DNA of 64,000 nt from Ralstonia pickettii DTP0602 (GTDB lineage: Bacteria; Pseudomonadota; Gammaproteobacteria; Burkholderiales; Burkholderiaceae), in assembly GCA_000471925.1 (NCBI GenBank), contig CP006669.1:310001-374000 (forward strand). Reading direction: 5' to 3'. Positions 8,348 to 17,749 of the stretch are shown here, in pieces. Position numbers and translations under genes: made by a program. Every line of letters begins with the position of its first letter. Positions within the stretch are counted from its first letter, which is position 1. The notes beneath the pieces were generated by a model. That model was not told the origin of the DNA, did not search any database, and saw only the letters and a list, made by a program, of their open reading frames with translations.

Positions 8348-9997
8348 ATGCCGGCTGGTATCCCCTACGAAGACGCGCGAAAGCGCTACCGTCCCGGCGT
8401 GGCGCCGGCGGTGCGCGGCGATGACATCTCCGCCGAAGAACTGCTCAAGGCCTATCACCCCGACCACGGGCCCAATGCGCGCGTGGCGCTGACCGTCGGC
8501 GTCAACCGCGGCGAGCCTTGTCAGCCGGATCTCGCCCGCTATCTGCAAGCCAACGCGCTGATCGACGACGTCGACATTGCCGGGGCGCAACTCGTCTCCA
8601 CCGATGTGCTGATCATCGGCGGGGGCGGTGGTGGCTGCGCGGCGGCGCTGACCGCGGCCAGGCAAGGCGCGCAGGTGATTCTCGCCACCAAGCTGCGCCT
8701 CGGTGACAGCAACACCGTGATGGCCGAAGGCGGGATCCAGGCGGCCATTGGCGAGGACGACAGTCCCCAATTGCACTTTGAGGACACCTTGCGCGCCGGG
8801 CACTTCTGCGGCGAGCCCGAGTTGGTCGCGCAGATGGTGATGGATGGACCCGACGTGATCCGCTGGCTGATCCGGCTGGGCATGATGTTCGACCAGGAGG
8901 AAGACCGGCCCCTCGGCGGCAATCTTCTGCGCAAGAAGCCAGGGGGAGCATCGGCCGCGCGCATTCTCTCCTATCGGGACTACACTGGCCTGGAAATGAT
9001 GCGCGTGTTGCGCGAGGCGGTGGACTTGGAACCCGGCATCGCGGTGTGGAACCGCTGCCCCGCAGTCGAGCTGCTGTCCGACGAGCGTGGCCAATGCGCT
9101 GGGGCGGTGATCTACAACCTCGAATGGCGCACCTTCGTGCTGGTACGCGCGCGCGCCGTGGTTCTCGCCACCGGCGGAGCGGGGCGCCTGCACCTGAATG
9201 CCTTCCCGACATCCAACCATTACGGGGCTACTGCAGATGGCCTGGTGCTGGCCTATCGGATCGGGGCGCGCCTGCGCGAGCTGGACTCGTTCCAGTACCA
9301 TCCCACCGGCATCGCCTACCCGCCGCATCTGGCGGGCGGCCTGATCTCGGAAGCTGCCCGCTCGGCCGGCGCGAAGCTGATCAACGGCGAGGGCGAGCGT
9401 TTTGTCGATGAACTCAAGCCTCGGGACATCGTGGCCTCGGCAATCCTGCGCGAATGTGCGCAGGGGCGCGGCATCGAGCGGGGTGGCCAGGTCGGTGTCT
9501 TCCTCGACACGCCGACGCTGGAAATGGAGAACCCCGGCATCCTGGCCAAGCGGCTCGTGACGCTGCGCCATCTCGCCCACAAGTGCGGCCAGGATCCGTC
9601 CCAGGAGCCGTTCCTTGTCTACCCGACCTTGCACTACCAGAACGGCGGCGTGACCATCGACAAGGAGGGTGCGACCAGCGTGCCAGGGCTGTACTGCGTT
9701 GGCGAGGTCACGGGCGGCATTCATGGGCGCAACCGGCTGATGGGTAACGCGCTGCTCGATATCCTGAGCATGGGCCGGCGCGCCGGCGCCAGCGCGGCGC
9801 AAGCCGGGCGCAGCGTCATGGCCGCGCGCGCCGGAATCGGCCACGTGCACGCCTGGCAGCGGGAATTGACGCTTGCCGGGCTGCCCCTGCATGTCAAGGC
9901 ACCGCAGCTCTTCCCTGGCTACGCGAATTTCGATCTGCGCGTCGACGCAGGGTTGCGCACCGGCGCGTGGGGCCGGGCGGTCGGCGGCACCCGGTAA
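8348..9997 (+). CDS. Fumarate reductase/succinate dehydrogenase-type flavoprotein
   Basis: This encodes 549 residues. After an unusual 85-residue N-terminal extension comes the FAD dinucleotide fold (LIIGGGGGGCAAA, residues 88-100), SNTVMAEGGIQAA (121-133), HYGATADG (291-298), FQYHPTGIAY (315-324), GERFVDE (349-355), a candidate catalytic Arg in PRDIV (358-362), HYQNGGV (429-435) and the C-terminal FAD motif HGRNRLMGNALLD (459-471). These are FrdA/SdhA/aspartate-oxidase family hallmarks; the most likely reaction is fumarate plus 2e- to succinate, though another enoate is possible. No membrane anchor subunit is encoded nearby, so the enzyme should be soluble. The ATG at 8348 is preferred; upstream codons overlap the previous gene. 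Confidence 0.85.
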   Translation: MPAGIPYEDARKRYRPGVAPAVRGDDISAEELLKAYHPDHGPNARVALTVGVNRGEPCQPDLARYLQANALIDDVDIAGAQLVSTDVLIIGGGGGGCAAALTAARQGAQVILATKLRLGDSNTVMAEGGIQAAIGEDDSPQLHFEDTLRAGHFCGEPELVAQMVMDGPDVIRWLIRLGMMFDQEEDRPLGGNLLRKKPGGASAARILSYRDYTGLEMMRVLREAVDLEPGIAVWNRCPAVELLSDERGQCAGAVIYNLEWRTFVLVRARAVVLATGGAGRLHLNAFPTSNHYGATADGLVLAYRIGARLRELDSFQYHPTGIAYPPHLAGGLISEAARSAGAKLINGEGERFVDELKPRDIVASAILRECAQGRGIERGGQVGVFLDTPTLEMENPGILAKRLVTLRHLAHKCGQDPSQEPFLVYPTLHYQNGGVTIDKEGATSVPGLYCVGEVTGGIHGRNRLMGNALLDILSMGRRAGASAAQAGRSVMAARAGIGHVHAWQRELTLAGLPLHVKAPQLFPGYANFDLRVDAGLRTGAWGRAVGGTR

Positions 9998-10017
9998 GCG
10001 GGGCACGGAGCGCGCTG

Positions 10018-11262
10018 ATGGAACAGCTCAATCAGGTTCTGCTCAACGAGGACATCCGGGTCGGCGCCGACCTGGATGCCTGGCTGGCCCGCGGCGGCGG
10101 CGAGGGGCTGGCACGGGCGCTGCGTGAGCCGACCGCGGTCATTGCCGAAATCGAGCAGGCGGACCTGCGCGGGATGGGTGGCGCCGGCTTCGCGACGCAT
10201 CGCAAATGGGCACCGGTGGCCGCCGCAGCGGCTGGCGACAAGTACATCATCTGCAATGGCAACGAAGACGAGCCGGGGACGTTCAAGGACCGCTTCCTGC
10301 TTGAGCACACGCCGCACCAGGTGATCGAGGGCGCGCTGATCGCCGCGGCCGCCACCTGCGCCAACCATGTGGTGCTGTACGTCAATCCCCATCAGCCGCT
10401 GTCGCTGGCGAGGACGCGCGAGGCGGTGCAGCAATGGCAGGCACACCCGCAATTCGCCGAGCTGGCCGGGCTGGTCGGCGGACCGGTATCGCTTCGCGTA
10501 CTACCCAGCTCAGGCTTGTATATCGGCGGCGAGGAAACCGCGGTCATCGCGAGCGTCGAGGGCGGGTTCCCGTTTCCGCGCCGCAAGCCGCCTTTTCCCG
10601 CCGAACACGGCGTGCATGGTGCACCGACCGTCGTCAACAATACCGAGACGCTGGCTCACGTACCAGGCATCTTGCGCAACGGTGCCCAGTGGTATCGCGG
10701 CCTCGGCATCGGCCATGCCGCGGGAACCAAGCTGTATTCGCTCTCGGGCGATGTCTTGCGGCCTGGCCTGTATGAGCTGCCGATGGGTACGAGCCTGGAG
10801 ACGCTTGTGTTCGGGCATGGCGGCGGCATGCTCCAGGGCAAGGAATTCAAGGCCGTCTTTACCGGCGGGCCCTCCAATACCTTACTGACCAAGCGCGATC
10901 TCGACGTGGCGCTGGATTTCGATTCCGTACGGCAACGGCGTTCGCGGCTCGGGACCGGTGCGATGATCGTAGTCTCGGAAGGGACCAGCATCGTCCGCAA
11001 GGTCGCCGAGTACGTGAGCTTCTTCGCCCAGGGTTCGTGCGGTCAGTGCCCGCCGTGCAAGGGCGGAACCTTCCAACTGATGCGCCTGCTCAATCGGATC
11101 GATACGGGCCGCGGCGTGCGCGCGGACCTGGAATCGTTGGAAAACCTGTGCCGCATCCTTCCCGGTAGCGGTCGCTGCGGCCTGATCGATGGCGCCGTGA
11201 CGGTGGTGGACAGTTCCCTCCATCAGTTCCGGGAAGAATACGAGGCGCTCCTGATGGCATAG
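10018..11262 (+). CDS. NuoF-type NADH dehydrogenase subunit (FMN, 4Fe-4S)
   Basis: This encodes 414 residues with the complex I 51-kDa (NuoF/HoxF) architecture: FMN/NADH-binding RGMGGAGFATHRKW (51-64), CNGNEDEPGTFKDR (79-92), the GLYIGGEETA region (166-175), VNNTETLAHVP (206-216), and the 4Fe-4S motif CGQCPPCKGGT (341-351) with the fourth cysteine in GRCGL (387). It lies 20 bp after the flavoprotein gene in one operon. NuoF homologues recur as NADH-oxidising input modules in formate dehydrogenases and hydrogenases; here it should feed NADH electrons to the iron-sulfur and flavoprotein subunits. The start at 10018 (MEQLNQVL) is chosen over upstream codons that overlap the flavoprotein end. Confidence 0.88.
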   Translation: MEQLNQVLLNEDIRVGADLDAWLARGGGEGLARALREPTAVIAEIEQADLRGMGGAGFATHRKWAPVAAAAAGDKYIICNGNEDEPGTFKDRFLLEHTPHQVIEGALIAAAATCANHVVLYVNPHQPLSLARTREAVQQWQAHPQFAELAGLVGGPVSLRVLPSSGLYIGGEETAVIASVEGGFPFPRRKPPFPAEHGVHGAPTVVNNTETLAHVPGILRNGAQWYRGLGIGHAAGTKLYSLSGDVLRPGLYELPMGTSLETLVFGHGGGMLQGKEFKAVFTGGPSNTLLTKRDLDVALDFDSVRQRRSRLGTGAMIVVSEGTSIVRKVAEYVSFFAQGSCGQCPPCKGGTFQLMRLLNRIDTGRGVRADLESLENLCRILPGSGRCGLIDGAVTVVDSSLHQFREEYEALLMA

Positions 11263-11409
11263 GTCCAGCATCGAACGTCCGGTTTGCGAGGCGTCGCGCC
11301 ATGCGAGCGCGCTGCCGTGCGCAGCGATGTCTTAGCGTCTTGTGGGTTCCCCGAACGACGGCCAAGCGGGTTTCCAATGGATGCGATGGGCGAGATCACG
11401 GAGCCAACC

Positions 11410-11811
11410 ATGCACTACATTGCACCTTATTTGTTGTGCTTGTCGATGGCTTTAGTCGGGGCATGCGGCAACCCCGAGCAGCCGCCAGCCCCGGCAAGCG
11501 GTAAAGCACCCGTCGCCGCTGGCAGTGAAGCGGTTGCCATACCGCCGCCCCAGCGAGCCGATGACATGCCGCAGCAGGCTGGACCTGGCCGCTATCAGAT
11601 CGTGAGTCATCCCCAGGTCCGCGCAGGCCCCTTCTTGCTCGACACGCAGACGGGTCGCATCTGGCAGTTGAGGGAATTCCCCGGACTCGAAGGCGCGCCG
11701 AGCGCGTGGCGCGAGATGACGATCATCGATGACAGGGGCGCAATGGGGATCACGACGGCACAGTTCCAGAAACTCTATCCGCCGCGGCATGCTGCGCCGC
11801 GGCGGCGGTAA
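11410..11811 (+). CDS. Small lipoprotein, unknown function
   Basis: This encodes 133 residues starting MHYIAPYLLCLSMALVGAC; the lipobox VGAC and a Pro/Ala-rich linker indicate a lipoprotein. The C-terminal half (FLLDTQTGRIWQL, WREMTIIDDRG) contains the FLLDTxTGxxW motif that I have seen in small periplasmic proteins of unknown role. It sits 147 bp downstream of the NuoF-like gene in the same direction and could be the last gene of that transcript. No catalytic motif is visible. Confidence 0.65.
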   Translation: MHYIAPYLLCLSMALVGACGNPEQPPAPASGKAPVAAGSEAVAIPPPQRADDMPQQAGPGRYQIVSHPQVRAGPFLLDTQTGRIWQLREFPGLEGAPSAWREMTIIDDRGAMGITTAQFQKLYPPRHAAPRRR

Positions 11812-11921
11812 CGGGCGTGCCCTAATGCCAATGTCGCCGACGGCAGTCCTTTGAAGCATCGCGATGATCGTACGGCCGGCTCGTCCTTTGCCGCCGGCTT
11901 TGACCGGAGGAGGGTGTCACC

Positions 11922-12284
11922 ATGATGCGCGTTCGCAATGCCCTTGGCTTCGCTGCCATGGTTGCGCTGGCGGGCTGCACCTACTATGGATATCCGGCCT
12001 TCGACCGCTCGTTCTACGCGGCTGCGGATGCCATGCGGGACCAGGGCCTGGCGATCACCACCCAGGAACCCGGCGCCGGCACGGTCGTTGGCACGAAAGA
12101 CGGCGATGCCGTCACGGCCAGTGTCCGCCAGCAGGCCGACGGCAGCGTGCGGGTGGAATTCAATGCCGCCAGCCCGCGAGATCCCGGTCTGCTTGACCGT
12201 ATTTCGCGCAGCTATGACCGTCGAATGGGCGCTGAAGCAGGCCGCGGCAGCTCTCGAGGCTTGCAGGGCACGGCAGGACTCTAG
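11922..12284 (+). CDS. Small lipoprotein, unknown function
   Basis: This encodes 120 residues with a good ribosome-binding site (GGAGGAGGG upstream of 11922) and a lipobox (VALAGC) at about residue 18. The body (FDRSFYAAADAMRDQGLAI, GTVVGTKDGDAV, VRQQADGSVRVEF) looks like a compact alpha/beta periplasmic domain. I do not recognise a named family. A second ATG directly follows the first, so the N-terminus may be one residue shorter. Confidence 0.7.
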   Translation: MMRVRNALGFAAMVALAGCTYYGYPAFDRSFYAAADAMRDQGLAITTQEPGAGTVVGTKDGDAVTASVRQQADGSVRVEFNAASPRDPGLLDRISRSYDRRMGAEAGRGSSRGLQGTAGL

Positions 12285-12310
12285 CGAAGCAGGTAAGGTT
12301 GCTTCGCGAG

Positions 12311-13381
12311 CTAGCGCGGCAGGAAGAAGAACGTGAGGGCGAGGGCAAAATAGACGACCAGGAGCTGCGTGCCCTTGAACCAGTCGGCGTGTCCGTCGCT
12401 CGCCATTTGCGCCGTGACCAGCACGGACAGGACCACCATCAGGACCAGGGCGGGACGAAAGGCCAGGTCCATCGGGGCCGGACCGAGAAAATGGCTCGTC
12501 AGTACCAGCACTGGCGCGACAAAAAGTGCCACCTGGACGCTCGAGCCGACCGCAATGGAAAACGACAGGTCCATGCGATTTCTCATGGCTGCGCTAATGG
12601 CCGATGCATGCTCGGCTGCATTTCCGAGGATCGCCACCACAAAGGCACCGACGAATATGTCGCTGAGGGCGTAGTCGCGCATCATGGGGCCGAGCGCACC
12701 CACCATGATCTCGCTCATCCACGCCGTCCCTACGGTGGCTGCTGCCAGTATTGCTATCGCCCGCGCTACGGATGAGGAGGGCTGGTTCTCCACGCCTTCC
12801 AGGGCAACGGGCTCTGCTTCGTATGCACTGCGGAACAGCGCAGGGTGAGTGACCAGCGAGAACACCAGGTACAGCGCATAGACGACCAGAAGCGCGACGG
12901 AAATCCAGGCGCTGAGCCGGTACAGCACCGCTGTCGTGCCCTCTACCGCTTCGAAGCTGGCCGGCAGGATCAGCGCGATCGCCGACAATATGAGCATGGT
13001 CGCCTGGGAACGCGCGCCGCGCGGGTTGAAGCTTTGCTCGGGATAGCGAATGCCGCCTGCGAGCATCGCGGCGCCAAACACCAGCAGCATATTTCCGACA
13101 ATGGAACCGACGATGGAGGCTTCCACCACCTGATGGAGGCCGGCACGCAAGGCGACAAGTGCGATGATAAGTTCAGCCGCATTGCCGAATGTCGCATTGA
13201 GCAGTCCCCCGACCGCCTCGCCCATGCGCTCTGCGAGTTGCTCGGTGGCATGGCTCATCCGTCCCGCGAGCGGCAGGATGGCCAGGGAGGAAGCGATAAA
13301 GATCAGGAGGTGGTGATCGGAAGCAAGGAATTCCAGGGCGATTGCGATCGGAACAAAGATGAGAAGCAAATTCATCCACAT
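12311..13381 (-). CDS. Calcium/proton antiporter (CaCA family, Cax/ChaA type)
   Basis: This encodes 356 residues and about eleven membrane segments. The two inverted alpha-repeat signatures of CaCA cation exchangers are present: [17 protein letters not shown] near residue 63 and [17 protein letters not shown] near residue 250; the acidic Glu of each GNAAE is the ion-binding residue in this family. It is a likely inner-membrane Ca2+ (or other cation) efflux protein driven by the proton gradient. Length is close to bacterial Cax proteins. Its ribosome-binding site (AAGGAGGCAAGCC) supports the ATG at 13381. It is transcribed convergently with the small lipoprotein gene, with a gap of only 26 bp. 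Confidence 0.88.
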   Translation of the reverse strand: MWMNLLLIFVPIAIALEFLASDHHLLIFIASSLAILPLAGRMSHATEQLAERMGEAVGGLLNATFGNAAELIIALVALRAGLHQVVEASIVGSIVGNMLLVFGAAMLAGGIRYPEQSFNPRGARSQATMLILSAIALILPASFEAVEGTTAVLYRLSAWISVALLVVYALYLVFSLVTHPALFRSAYEAEPVALEGVENQPSSSVARAIAILAAATVGTAWMSEIMVGALGPMMRDYALSDIFVGAFVVAILGNAAEHASAISAAMRNRMDLSFSIAVGSSVQVALFVAPVLVLTSHFLGPAPMDLAFRPALVLMVVLSVLVTAQMASDGHADWFKGTQLLVVYFALALTFFFLPR

Positions 13382-13919
13382 GGCTTGCCTCCTTCGTCCA
13401 GTGATGACAGCTCGTCCTCAAAAGGTCTTCTTATCGCCTACTGGGGTTACAGGTAAGAGACAAAACAGCTTTGCAGAGCCGCGCCCAGTTTACACCGCGT
13501 CCGGCCAACGGCCAACGAAGTAGCGTGTCTGCGATCGTGAGATCAAGGACTGCCGACCTAGCTGCACCCCACGCCACGCATGATGCAGGGCACAGAAAGC
13601 GGGACGCAATGTTTCACTGCTAGCTTTGCTGTGTACCCAAATCTCGATGGGAAGTCTAGTCGGCTAGCCAGCCGCTCCATGGGACCGGCCATGGGTTGAC
13701 AGCCCGCCAATGCAGCCATTACGACTTGTTTTCTGGGCCACGTTGGCAGACCGAAGTCTTCCCACGCATTCATGATTTGATTCGGCGCTACGCCTAATTT
13801 CGCCGTCGGCCCCCGCCCATAGGCAAGAATTCACGGTTCTCGAAAGCGTGTGCCCGAGCATGGGCACACCAGCAGAGATGCTCGAGAAGCGCCCCTCGTG
13901 GCGGTTCTCGTATTTTTGA
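13382..13919. other. Non-coding stretch between cax and IS630
   Basis: No gene is supported. A frame at 13558-13773 (minus, 71 codons) is open but matches nothing I know. The antiporter promoter should lie just above 13381. The only structure is the nested inverted repeat at 13837-13888. Confidence 0.4.
13837..13888. repeat. Nested inverted repeat
   Basis: An inner perfect stem (GTGTGCCC 13848-13855 with GGGCACAC 13862-13869, loop GAGCAT) is enclosed by outer arms TTCTCGA (13837-13843) and TCGAGAA (13882-13888). No T-tract follows, so it is not a standard terminator. It lies close to the left end of the IS630. Confidence 0.5.
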
Positions 13920-13922
13920 TTA

Positions 13923-15019
13923 CTCATAAGTCAGGAATTTAGCGGACAAATGATCTATGCTTGAGCAATAGACATTGAGGGGAGCGATCATGAAACGGGA
14001 CGGTCGTAGTCTGGCTCACAATACGCTTGAAGAAATGCGCATCCTAGCGGTGCAACGCATGGCAGAGGGAGAGCATCCGGATGATGTCGCTGCATCGTTC
14101 GGGATGAATCGGTCGTGGGCATACAAGGTTCGCGCCCAGGCGCACGGCCGAGGTGTACGGGCGCTGCGCTCGACCAAAGGCACGGGTCGCCCCCGTGCGC
14201 TCACGTCTGCGCAGGAGCAGCGGGTGCTGCGATGGATCAACGGCAAGAATCCGATGCAGTATGGGTTCGATTTCGGCCTCTGGACACGCAACCTGGTTCG
14301 CGAACTGGTACAGCAAAAATTCGACGTGAAGCTGAGCCTGGCATCGATCGGTGCGATGCTGGCACGCCTAAACCTAACGCCGCAAAAGCCACTGCAGCGC
14401 GCCTACCAGCGCGATCCGGAAGCAATTGATCGCTGGCAGCACGACACGTATCCGGCTATTGCCAGGCAGGCTCGTGAGCAGAAGGCGGATATCTTCTTTT
14501 GGGATGAATCGGGCTTTCGAGCTGACTCGGTGCATGGCAAGACCTGGGCGCCGCGCGGCGAAACGCCGATTGTCGAGCGACCGGGCCAGCGGCAAAGCAT
14601 GAGCGCGGCGTCCGCCGTCAATTCAAAGGGGGCCTTCTGGTTTGCTACGTACGAAGGCGGGCTCAGCGGCGAGTTGTTTGTCACGCTGCTCAAGAAGCTG
14701 ATGCTCAATCGAAAGAAGGCAGTACATCTGATCTTAGACGGATTGCCAGCGCACAAGAAAGCCATCGTCAAAGCCTACGTCGCCAGTACGCAGGGCAAAC
14801 TGACCTTGCATTTCCTGCCCGGTTACGCACCTGACCTAAATCCAGATGAATTGGTGTGGAGTCACGTGAAGCGCAACGGCGTCGCGCGACGTCCTTTGCA
14901 AAAAGGCGAAGAGCTGGGCCCGCGAGTTCACGAGCAGCTTGCAAAAATTCGACGCAACCCGAAGCTCGTGCGCTCGTTTTTCAGGCACCCATCTGTCCGC
15001 TATATTTCTGACCTATGAG
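13923..15019 (+). mobile_element. IS630-family element A
   Basis: Imperfect 29-bp terminal inverted repeats lie at 13920-13948 and 14994-15022 (outer end TTACTCATA, inner end AGCGGACA). The TA dinucleotides at 13921-13922 and 15020-15021 are the expected IS630 target duplication. The single transposase frame fills the element and its stop codon lies inside the right repeat. The element appears intact. Confidence 0.88.
13990..15018 (+). CDS. IS630-family transposase (element A)
   Basis: This encodes 342 residues from ATG 13990 (MKRDGRSLAHN); an in-frame ATG at 13975 adds five residues. An N-terminal helix-turn-helix (DDVAASFGMNRSWAYKVRAQA) is followed by the DDE catalytic core: FFWDESGFRAD (first Asp), LILDGLPAHK (second Asp) and PGYAPDLNPDELVWSHVKRN (Glu). 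All three catalytic residues are present and there is no frameshift, so it may be active. It is only distantly similar to the two IS630 transposases at 55-58 kb. Confidence 0.9.
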   Translation: MKRDGRSLAHNTLEEMRILAVQRMAEGEHPDDVAASFGMNRSWAYKVRAQAHGRGVRALRSTKGTGRPRALTSAQEQRVLRWINGKNPMQYGFDFGLWTRNLVRELVQQKFDVKLSLASIGAMLARLNLTPQKPLQRAYQRDPEAIDRWQHDTYPAIARQAREQKADIFFWDESGFRADSVHGKTWAPRGETPIVERPGQRQSMSAASAVNSKGAFWFATYEGGLSGELFVTLLKKLMLNRKKAVHLILDGLPAHKKAIVKAYVASTQGKLTLHFLPGYAPDLNPDELVWSHVKRNGVARRPLQKGEELGPRVHEQLAKIRRNPKLVRSFFRHPSVRYISDL

Positions 15020-15202
15020 TAATTCCGCGACCACTACCCGTCTTACGTGACTTCCCGCCCCCGGGGCGGATAAGTTCTGGGAGAACCTCTTGGCTGGACT
15101 AATCTTGTGTTATCCCGTCGATGGTGCCCGCCGGCGAGCGGACAGACCCGGCTTCGACGCCATGGGGCCGAGCCATGAATATTCAATCTAATGGGGTGAG
15201 CG

Positions 15203-16201
15203 ATGACCGAGCACGTGAGAATGGAGCGCGACACATTCGGCGAGATCGCCGTGCCGGCCAGCCAGCTGTGGGGCGCGCAGACGCAGCGCTCGCTCCAGAA
15301 TTTCCGCATCTCTTCAGAGAAGCAGGCGCCCGAGCTGATCAAGGCGCTTGCATGGATCAAGCGCGCGGCGGCCGAGGTCAACCTCGAACTCGGCGTGCTC
15401 GACGAGCAGAAGGCGCGGGCCATCATGGCGGCCGCAGACGAAATCGTCGCCGGACAACATCCGGATGAGTTTCCGCTCGCGGTCTGGCAGACCGGTTCCG
15501 GCACGCAGACCAACATGAACCTGAACGAGGTGATCGCGAACCGGGCAAGCGAACTGATCGGCGGCGAGCGCGGCGAGGCGCGCAAAACTCATCCTAACGA
15601 CGACGTCAATCGCGGCCAGTCATCCAACGACGTGTTTCCGACCGCGATGCACGTCGCCGCAGGGCGCGCGGATGGGGTACTGGCCGCGGCGAAGGCGGTT
15701 GCCGCCGAGGCCCGGCAGCGCGCCGCCCAAGCCGTGAATTCCGAGCGCTACACACGGCTGATCCTGACACTGAGCCATTGGTTGGGCAGCGCGGACTGGC
15801 GTCATGGCCTTGACGAGGCGCAGCGCGCGGCACTCACCGAACCTGTCCGCGAGTTTCCCCTGACGACGTTACGCGAGCGGCAACGCAGGCTGCTCAAGCG
15901 GGGGCGAGGCATGGCAAAGATTGACGAGCAGCGGCGCCATCGTGCGCGTATCGCTGCAACGAAGCTGCGTTACGCGACCGAGTTTTTCGAATCTTTGTTG
16001 CCCGCGAACAAAGTGAGCCGCTATCGTCGGCAACTGTCGCGCCTGCAGGATGACCTGGGATGGCGCAATGATATGGCTGTTGCTGAGGGCTTGTTGCTCC
16101 GCCTGGGAGCGGAGCGCCAGCAACTGGCCATTGGCCTGGCTATGCGCGCGGCTATATCGCAAGATGTCTCAGCGCTGACGGGGAGCCGCTGCGCCGCCTG
16201 A
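15203..16201 (+). pseudogene. Chimeric ORF: fumarase (class II) N-terminus fused to CHAD domain, ended by IS256
   Basis: This is an open frame of 332 codons made of two unrelated pieces. Residues 1 to about 165 are a class II fumarase N-terminus: [42 protein letters not shown] and [18 protein letters not shown]. The sequence stops before the central helices and the SS-loop catalytic region, so it cannot be a fumarase. From about residue 168 ([17 protein letters not shown]) it becomes a CHAD domain (histidine/arginine-rich helices such as [35 protein letters not shown]), a polyphosphate-binding fold. Codon 333 (TGA, 16199-16201) straddles the left border of IS256, so the insertion created the stop. 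A deletion joining the two genes is the simplest origin; the N-terminus is intact and could still be expressed. Confidence 0.8.
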
Positions 16202-17630
16202 GCTAAAGTCGAAACTGGTGTACGGGCGGGGAATTTGAGGCGCGGAGTAGAGGGCGGTGGAGCTTTCCGCTGAGAATCTGATTGTCGAGATCGGAAACCA
16301 GCACAAGAAAGGTCCACCATGAGCAAGGATAAAGGGAAAGAAGCAGTCGGTCTATCGGAAATCGGGCTTGGGCTCGAGGAGCTGATCAGGCGCGGGGCTC
16401 GGCGGGTCATCCAGGAGGCGATTGAAGTGGAGCTGGCAGAGCTGCTTGAGCAGTTCAGTAATGTCAAGACGTTGAGCGGGCAGCGCGCCGTGGTTCGCAA
16501 TGGCTACCTCCCGGAGCGCGAGGTGCTGACGGGGGCCGGCCCGATTGCCGTGAAGGTGCCCAAGGTGCGCGATCGGTCCGGGTCTGGCGTGAAGTTCAAC
16601 TCGGCGATCGTGCCGCCGTATGTGAGGAAGTCGCCGCGGGTGAGTGCAGCGCTGCCCTGGCTGTATCTGAAGGGAGTATCGACAGGCGACATGAGCGAGG
16701 CGTTGTCGGTGCTGCTTGGTGAGGATGCCAAAGGGCTATCGGCCAACGTGGTGAGCCGATTGAAGGCGCAGTGGGCAGACGAGCATGCGAGCTGGAATCA
16801 GCGTGATCTGTCGGCGGCGCGCCATGTGTATTGGTGGGTGGACGGCATCCACACGGGTCTGCGTAGCGAGGGATCGGACGGGCAATGCCTGCTGGTCATC
16901 ATCGGCGTTACGCCAGACGGCAGGAAGGAGCGCGTGGCGATCGGTGACGGCTATCGGGAATCGAAGGCATCGTGGGTGGAAGTACTGTTGGACCTGAAAT
17001 CCCGCGGCCTGCAGGCTGGCCCGCTGGCGGCGGTCGGCGATGGCGCCATGGGATTCTGGGCTGCCCTGGAGGAGGTGTTCCCGGCCACGCGCGCCCAGCG
17101 TTGCTGGTTCCACAAGATGGGCAATGTCCTGAACGCCTTGCCCAAGTCCCAGCACGGCCGCGCCAAGGCAGATCTGCAGGCGATTTGGATGGCGGCCACC
17201 AGGGCAGATGCCTATGCTGCCTTCGATCGCTTTGCGACGATCTACGGCGCCAAGTACCCCAAGGCCACCGGCGTGCTCACCAAGGACCGAGACAGCCTGC
17301 TGACCTTCTACGACTTCCCGGCCGAGCACTGGCAGCACATCCGCACGACCAACGCGATTGAGTCGACCTTCGCGACCGTGCGTCACCGCACGACGCGCAC
17401 GCGCAATTGCGTGTCACGAGCGACTTTCCTTGGCCTGGCCTTCAAGCTGATCGAGGAAGCCGAGAAAACATGGCGCCGCATCAAAGGTGCCGAACACATC
17501 GAACTGCTCTTGAAGGGCGTCCCCTTCAAGGACGGTGCCCCGGCGCAAGACAATCCGCCGGTTCAGCAGAAACTCGCCGCCTGACGACCGGCCACGATCA
17601 ACCTTCATACACCAGATTTGACTTTATCTC
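16200..17630 (+). mobile_element. IS256-family element with 9-bp target duplication
   Basis: Terminal inverted repeats of about 25 bp (GAG[C/A]TAAAGTC...CTGGTGTA) lie at both ends. GCGCCGCCT is duplicated directly outside them at 16191-16199 and 17631-17639, the size expected for this family. The single transposase gene appears intact. The insertion is inside the CHAD-coding sequence. Confidence 0.93.
16319..17584 (+). CDS. IS256-family transposase
   Basis: This encodes 421 residues, the usual size for IS256 (Mutator-like) transposases. The DDE residues are seen in YWWVDGIHTGLR (first Asp), AVGDGAMGFWAAL (second Asp) and TNAIESTFATVRHRT (Glu). The CxxH-like RCWFHKMGNVL motif typical of the family precedes the insertion domain. 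Its start has a plausible GAAAGGTCCACC leader. There are no stops or frameshifts, so transposition competence is likely. Confidence 0.93.
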   Translation: MSKDKGKEAVGLSEIGLGLEELIRRGARRVIQEAIEVELAELLEQFSNVKTLSGQRAVVRNGYLPEREVLTGAGPIAVKVPKVRDRSGSGVKFNSAIVPPYVRKSPRVSAALPWLYLKGVSTGDMSEALSVLLGEDAKGLSANVVSRLKAQWADEHASWNQRDLSAARHVYWWVDGIHTGLRSEGSDGQCLLVIIGVTPDGRKERVAIGDGYRESKASWVEVLLDLKSRGLQAGPLAAVGDGAMGFWAALEEVFPATRAQRCWFHKMGNVLNALPKSQHGRAKADLQAIWMAATRADAYAAFDRFATIYGAKYPKATGVLTKDRDSLLTFYDFPAEHWQHIRTTNAIESTFATVRHRTTRTRNCVSRATFLGLAFKLIEEAEKTWRRIKGAEHIELLLKGVPFKDGAPAQDNPPVQQKLAA

Positions 17631-17676
17631 GCGCCGCCTCTGGAAACGATTCAAGGCGGCTAGCCTACCTGTTTAG
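17631..17676 (+). pseudogene. Severed 3' end of the CHAD-domain gene
   Basis: Immediately right of IS256 the sequence resumes in a CHAD-like terminus (LWKRFKAASLPV then TAG). With IS256 and one duplication removed, the chimera continues into these bases, but one register away from the frame read upstream, so a frameshift also exists or the exact end was already altered. Confidence 0.5.
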
Positions 17677-17749
17677 CGCAGCAGATCGCCCGAACTCCGT
17701 CACGGGCGTTGTGGACATCTTGAGTTCGCGCGCCGCGACGGCTCCGACT

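Noticed and set aside
8078..10006. 642-codon minus-strand frame opposite the flavoprotein
   Set aside because: GC-rich antisense shadow; the plus-strand frame carries all FAD and active-site motifs.
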